From positions 11,271,847 through 11,335,846 of the forward strand of contig OX359283.1 of NCBI GenBank assembly GCA_947179155.2: a DNA stretch of 64,000 bases, read 5' to 3'. Position numbers and translations under genes: made by a program. The stretch comes from Hedera helix (Eukaryota > Streptophyta > Magnoliopsida > Apiales > Araliaceae). Of the stretch, positions 59,301 through 64,000 are shown piece after piece (within the stretch, counting starts at the first letter, position 1; every line of letters begins with the position of its first letter). The notes under the pieces were generated by a model. It made no database searches and was not told the origin of the DNA. It was given only the letters and a program-made list of their open reading frames with translations.

Positions 59301-59470
59301 TTCGGTAAGACAATCACAATCTTCAATAGGTGCATATTATAGGGGAAGAACAGAGTGATCATCCTCTCGAACCACCAGAAACTTATGAACAGATGAAGAA
59401 GAGAGAGGAAGGAGGGAAAAGACTTTATGACAGGAGAGTTTAACAAAAAAGAAGAAATCCTCCTCCCATA
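56361..59470 (+). pseudogene. SIRE env-like region (degenerate)
   Basis: A long region between RNase H and the 3' LTR with scattered frames: MSTCQLVLEINLASKNFEV at about 56364, MYYGRLLIFNLKKKLRHHIG at 56936, a Lys/Glu-rich linker (57150-57300), a repetitive M-V/T-K-P-S stretch (57769-57969), a helical stretch at 58915-59105 and a basic tail (MKKREEGGKRLYDRR) at 59390. SIRE elements carry an env-like frame exactly here, and the acidic/basic low-complexity composition fits. I can see no signal peptide or credible membrane segment, so its role is unknown. Confidence 0.45.
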
Positions 59471-59512
59471 AGTCGTTCGTAGTCTAAGAAGCCAAGTAGC
59501 TCGAGATAAGGG

Positions 59513-59531
59513 TTTTTTTTTTTTTTTTTTT
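59513..59531 (+). repeat. Poly(T) tract, 19 bp
   Basis: Uninterrupted T run in the SIRE 3' untranslated region, after the env-like region. Confidence 0.8.
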
Positions 59532-59761
59532 GTATTGTAAAATACTTGTAATTTTGTTTTATTCTTTTGTAAACAAATTTTTTGTTATTCTTTTATAAAT
59601 AAAATTTATTTCATTCTTTTATAAAACGAATTCATTCATCAATAAAAATTCATTCTTTCTAGACAATACAGTTGTTCATTGTATCTAAGTTCATATTTAT
59701 TGTGTATTGTCTTACATTTAAAAAAATTGATGATTGTTGAAATTACTTATTTTATCATCGT

Positions 59762-59773
59762 CAAATAGGGAGA
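59762..59773 (+). other. Polypurine tract of SIRE element
   Basis: CAAATAGGGAGA lies directly before the 3' LTR, resembling the AAATAGGGGGAGA-type tract of this lineage. Confidence 0.65.
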
Positions 59774-61226
59774 GGTTATTAAGCATTTATGTTTATCCAC
59801 TATTTAATTTAATGATGATAAAGAGTTTAATGTTATTTTGTATGAACAAGTTTGAATTGTACAGTCCTTGTGAAATGATTATATGTAAAATGACTTAAGG
59901 ATCAAATCTGTTAGGTTAATCCATTTCGTAGAGTTAAGTTATGTTAACCAGTCTAGTAGATCGTCGAGTAAAAGACTTAGTTACTCTAAGATCGCAAAGT
60001 AGACTAAGGTAGTCTGGCAGAATGTTGAGCAAAAATCAAAGACTCTAAGATCGCAGAGTAAACTGATGTACTTTATGATCGTAAAGTAACTCTATAATGT
60101 AAAGCGACACTATACGTAGAGTATAATCGCGGAGCCACTATAATCGTAAAGTGAAAATAGTAAAGTTAAGTCACTCTACTATCTGAGGATTGACCCTACA
60201 ATTTTACACAACCAAAATCATAGAGTGCAACTCCTGACATATCAGTGGCAATCTGTGACAAAGATTAGAAATGTCTTCAAGAAACAACCCTCCTGAACAT
60301 TCTCTAGTGTGTTTACAATGAGGATATATGTCTAATCAACTTTATCCCAATGGCTATATTTGGTAAAAACTAGGAGCACGGCTACTACTGCACCAAATAA
60401 TGTTCATGACATTGTTGATTTAATTAATGGGCGGCTACGATAGACTACTCGTTAGAGTTAGAAGACTTTTATGTTCTAGACAAGTGGGAGCAACAGTAAC
60501 TTCTAACGGGTAAATCTCAAGGAAAATCTATAAAATGATTGCTACTTTAGGCATAACATCTATCGTTTGACAAGATCTAAACTGAAAGTTTAAGTGTTAT
60601 GAAATTGCTCCACCCTAAAATCCAAAGCTGGACTCTACGTTTTAGAGAAAAATCTATCAAGTTGCTAAGTCATTCAAAGAGAACTTAAGTCACTTAACAG
60701 CACCCCAAACAATATTCTCACAACCCATTTTATATCTTAGTTATTTACTGATAAGTCAAATCTTAGTGACTTTCTTGATTTTAAGTGAATCAATCTCCGT
60801 GTGAGATCAAGTCTTGGTGACTTATCAAGTCTTAGTGATTTGTGTGATTCTTAGTGAATCGTTTTGTTGTATTGGTTCTAAGTGAATCTAGTTAGTGTAA
60901 CCACTTATCCTTAATAGATCATCTCTACTCTCAAAGTGGACGAGATGACTATAAAAATTTTGGGCTTCGAACTTCTTAAAATTACTTTTTCTACTTACTG
61001 CTTTATAACTGTTTATATAATTGTAATATCTGTTATAACGTCTTTCCCCAATATCACTAAATTTAGAACTGTGGTCTTTAACAAATCTTTGAAGGGTATT
61101 TATAAAATAGATATTATGTTGTGTTTAATTGAACAAGTTTACCTGGAAAACAATTTTAATATCAGATTTTTAAAGTATATATTTAACGTCCCTTTTAGAT
61201 CTCTTTTGCGCTCTTCGGGAATAACA
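59774..61226 (+). repeat. 3' LTR of SIRE-type element (1453 bp)
   Basis: Starts GGTTATTAAG, probably a mutated TGTTATTAAG, and ends GAATAACA. It aligns with 4184-4770 and 7121-7956 and has no insertion, so it serves as the reference for the 5' copy. It carries about ten variants of ATCGTAGAGT in its first 500 bp and a TCTTAGTGACTT repeat cluster (60740-60860). Confidence 0.82.
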
Positions 61227-61439
61227 TAACCCTCCGAAGAAACTTGGATGTTGTTAAAGTTGTACATTCGTTTTGAAGTAAACTTGGAAGGATTAGAAGA
61301 TTGTTAGTCTATTAGTTGATCTGTTGCATATTACTTATAAAGTTATAATTTTAAACTTAAATACATAATGTTGCAAGTGTTTTGAAGGGTATCACTAAAA
61401 TGAAACTTTGATTGCTCCTTTTCTTTTCAAATTCTGGTT

Positions 61440-62217
61440 TCTGTGCTGAGAAGCTGTGGTTGGAGGGACCTAAGTCGTAACTGGGTTACTATCACCAACT
61501 ATATTATTTCATGTTCCACTCATAATGCTCGTCACATGCTGCTACAGTGCTACATCTTGGATTTGCTGCAGTTGTCTATAACATTTGGCAAGAACGGATT
61601 GCAAGGTTTCATGGGAAGGGATGTACCCCAGTTAGGACCATAGTGCAGAACACTCTGCATATAATTAAGTGCAAACTTCATACCTGTACTAAATTTCAGA
61701 AAGTCATCACAAACTTCTGCAATCTTGCCCTGTAATGCCTTCATAGCCTGACTGCATTGGGGAACTGAATAACTATAAAAATGGGGGCGCCAGAGGAGAT
61801 CAAGCTGTGGCAAACTCATCTTGAGTCACTTCTCTGGCTATGCTTTGATTGTGATGGATGTTTCTCTGCTGGGTTTCGGCTTGGTTTTTGGGGCTTCGCT
61901 GACTGCTCCTGTTGAATTTCTGGGCTTTGGGTTGCTGCTGGTTCTGGTTAAGCCATGGTTGGCTTTCATTTGCAGGTTGTCTTTTTGTTTTGTCCATTGC
62001 AATCAATGTTTTTGATGTTGTTTGGTCTTATTTGATGGCTATGGTTTGTGTTTGGTTTGAGCAGAGGTTCCGCTCTGGTTTTGGTTATTATCTGAGTCTA
62101 CTTTATGTGGCTATTGGATGTTGGGTAGATTTATGTTATTTTTGTTGTTTTTCCATGTTTGGCTGTTGGGTTTATTGGTGTTCTGTTTTGTTGCTTTGGT
62201 TTAAAAAAAAAAAAAAA
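61440..62217 (+). pseudogene. Second L1-type LINE 3' fragment with poly(A)
   Basis: The frame ending at 61735 gives LGFAAVVYNIWQERIARFHG, parallel to the LINE tail at 52680 (GLVYSIWYERNARLH). Before a frameshift comes CGWRDLSRNWVTIT, parallel to CSWRGFSRSWVAIT. The TG-rich 3' UTR (61800-62200) ends in an A16 tail at 62202-62217. The element is truncated at its 5' end, 214 bp beyond the SIRE LTR. The long open frame 61912-62271 is low-complexity UTR, not a gene. Confidence 0.72.
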
Positions 62218-63013
62218 ATTGAACTTTGGGGAGCTTTGGGTGGAGTAAAAGTAAATTTAAATTTAAAATAAAAATATTTTGGTTTTTGGTAACTTTACTA
62301 AAATACTTTTAAAGAGTATAGATTTGAGCTGAAACAAAAAATTTATGTTTTTGGGTGAAACACTTTTGATAGAAAAACAAAATACAAAATTATAATTAAA
62401 TTATTAAAAATAAGTAAAATCTCATATGTTACAGTACTAGCGTTTAGACGTCAAAACATACCACGCCATTTTTGGTGCCTTTATTTGAGTCTCCAACGTT
62501 ATGTTTGTGAGTTAAATAAGTTGTATTTTAAATAAATTACTGCTAGACAATTTCAAATACTCTAAATACTGAATAATCAAACATGCACTTAGAAGTGTTT
62601 TAACTCACCGCGCTAATTGGCTCTATCAAATGGGCACCTAAGCATTTAAATTAATGAGAAAAATGATATTTGTGCTTCAATTTTTACCATTTAGTTACCA
62701 TCTTTAATTTCTAGAGACCGGTAAATAATATACCAACCCAAATAACTTTTCTGTTTCGTGAGCTCAAAGTACTTTTTAAAGATGTATTACAACTGAGTAT
62801 GACAATTTTTCTGCCTTCGGACCTTCAATATCTTATAGTCTCTTGAATTCTAACTCCTGCCGAGACCTGGCTTGAACATGTGATCTTCCATGATTGAAGG
62901 AGAAGTCTTTATCACTAGCTTATCAGTTTTATTCTCCCACCTGTTCCGATAATGAAATCATATAAGTAAATTTTCGAAACCACCCCTACGTTAAATGTTA
63001 TACTACTAATAAG

Positions 63014-63049
<36 letters not shown>

Positions 63050-63721
63050 TGTTATATTTGTTGGAATATTTCACATGAATCACGTATAAGATAAATTCAA
63101 GAATTTAGATAGGTACAAGGCTCTGGCCTCTGAACCCCTGCCGCTTTGGTCCCTTTGCTCTCTCTATCAATCTCTTTTTGCTAATTGCTTGCTCTTTGGT
63201 TGAAGAAATCTGTGGTTGCATATATGAGTCCCTTCGACCCAGATTTTATAGCCAGCAATGTCCTCAACAACTACCCAAAATGACACAACATTCTCGAAGA
63301 AATGACAAATTCCTTTAGATGAAGCTTATTATATACCTCTAGACGTGGGAATCCTTGGTGCTCTGTAACTCTGAAATTGCTCCATTTTCAATCTCTATTT
63401 CTATATAGATTCCTAACCAACTATATTACTCTGAGACATTTTAGTGAGAGCCTCCACACAACACCAACTTTTACTCGTTCATGAAATTGGTTTTTACATT
63501 ATAAATCAACCTCATATTTATATAACGACAAGCCAACAATCCATGCGCTAGCACCTGCAGTGCTTACATGTAGCTAACGGGAAGAGATTGTGACGCTGTT
63601 TATAGAGCAATTGGTTATCTTAATTGCTCTGCAACAAAAAGAATTTCACGTATGAGAAGAAACAGCATTGTGCGTGTAATTTAGAAGAGTCCTAATCTCT
63701 CTAAATGGTTTTTGCTTTCAG
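62218..63721. other. AT-rich intergenic or intronic DNA upstream of RBR copy B
   Basis: No frame or element was recognised. It contains a (TA)n microsatellite (63015-63048). The last part may be an intron of copy B, because the visible coding exon begins after a TTTTGCTTTCAG acceptor (AG at 63720-63721) and the in-frame upstream codons run into a stop at 63682 without an ATG. Confidence 0.45.
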
Positions 63722-64000
63722 CACGGAATGAAGATAAAGGAGAACTTATCCCAGTATCAGATGTTACAAGTGAAGAAGACTTGCAGATCCAAGAAGTTCT
63801 ATTTGCTTCTCTACTCACTTCTCGGATGGAAAACACAGCATCTTCCTCTGCTATCCAAGCAACTCCAACATTAAATACATCATCGACAAATACTACAAAA
63901 GAAGCTTTTGCAAAATCTGCATGGAAAACAGAGAAATCTGGCAAATGTTCGTAAACCGTACATGCTCTCACTCCTTTTGTTATGATTGCACAAGCAAACA
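63722..64000 (+). pseudogene. RBR E3 ligase copy B, frameshifted, 3'-truncated by window edge
   Basis: The exon encodes a pre-RING segment (NEDKGELIPVSDVTSEEDLQ, then SLLTSRMENTASSSA). It reaches CTACAAAAGAAG, where copy A has 19 more bases (13-46 region). Their loss between AAG repeats shifts the frame and gives a stop at 63952-63954. Past the shift, the other frame still reads FCKICMENREIWQMF and TCSHSFCYDC, nearly identical to copy A. The annotated frame would make only an N-terminal stub without RING1, so it is probably a pseudogene, unless splicing avoids the lesion. Confidence 0.8.

Larger units (their letters stand above)
4184..61226 (+). mobile_element. SIRE/Maximus-type Ty1/Copia retrotransposon, heavily nested and degenerate
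   Basis: Two LTRs match along their length (4184-4770 plus 7121-7956, and 59774-61226). A TGGTATCAAAGC primer site follows the 5' LTR, and a purine tract precedes the 3' LTR. Between the nested insertions the order on the + strand is gag, zinc knuckle, gag-pol spacer, integrase tail, reverse transcriptase, RNase H, and a long env-like region. That order and the long post-pol region are characteristic of the SIRE lineage. The protease and most of the integrase core are missing. Without the insertions the element would be about 11 kb. No matching TSD could be read, so the outer ends are good to about 10 bp. Confidence 0.82.

Noticed and set aside
56361..59470. A genuine envelope gene able to make infectious particles
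   Set aside because: No signal peptide, fusion peptide or convincing membrane anchor is visible, and the region is full of stops; 'env-like' refers only to its position in SIRE elements.
61912..62271. 119-codon open frame rich in Trp, Phe and Leu, like a membrane protein
   Set aside because: It overlaps the TG-rich 3' UTR and poly(A) tail of a LINE; the hydrophobic look comes from the TTT/TGG/GTT composition and the Lys run from the A16 tail.

Overview
The window is nuclear DNA of a plant, most likely a eudicot with a repeat-rich genome. It is AT-rich and contains a plant-style RBR ubiquitin-ligase gene, SIRE-type Copia, chromovirus and Tat-type Gypsy retrotransposons, L1 LINE tails, hAT-like non-autonomous elements and plant-type introns. 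Only one protein-coding host gene looks intact over its visible part. It is the RBR (RING-IBR-RING) gene cut by the left edge (1-666). A close paralogue begins at the right edge (63722-64000) and carries a 19-bp frameshifting deletion. The window therefore spans one period of a roughly 63.9-kb tandem gene duplication, and almost all of the space between the copies is transposable elements.

Layout. 1-1051: end of RBR copy A and its 3' flank. 1060-2241: a non-autonomous hAT-like element with 8-bp target-site duplications (TSDs) that carries two decayed tRNA-Pro-like sequences. 2585-3813: a foldback element split by a GGCC-rich hAT-like insertion. About 4184-61226: one very old SIRE/Maximus-type Copia retrotransposon on the + strand that has been a target for repeated insertion. 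Its 5' LTR holds an element with long inverted repeats (4771-7120). Its gag is split by a 12.3-kb non-coding LTR element with ~5-kb LTRs (8369-20712). Further on it carries an L1 LINE fragment (about 21651-21743 continuing at 52268-52997). The LINE is split by a - strand Del/Tekay-like chromovirus (21744-52267, TSD CTATT). The chromovirus carries a solo LTR in its 3' LTR (24493-27056, TSD TTTTC), and its pol is split between integrase and chromodomain by a 17.4-kb Tat-lineage Gypsy element (27503-44905, TSD ACAGG). Maximum nesting is four levels: SIRE, LINE, chromovirus, Tat. 61440-62217 is a second L1 tail with poly(A). 62218-63721 is AT-rich with no recognised gene.

The most interesting object is the Tat element. 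Downstream of gag-PR-RT-RH-aRH-IN, and on the opposite strand, it carries two extra genes. One is plant-mobile-domain-like with two apparent GT-AG introns (41450-39437); the other is DUF7745-like (39226-37659). A 35-bp-period tandem array of about 11.5 units sits between them and the 3' LTR. Introns in an antisense gene are invisible to splicing of the sense genomic RNA, which would let them persist through retrotransposition. All retroelement genes here have stops and frameshifts, so this is a fossil of such a system.

All family assignments come from reading motifs by eye, not from searches. LTR, TSD and TIR coordinates were read directly and are accurate to a few bases where a TSD is given; other boundaries are approximate.
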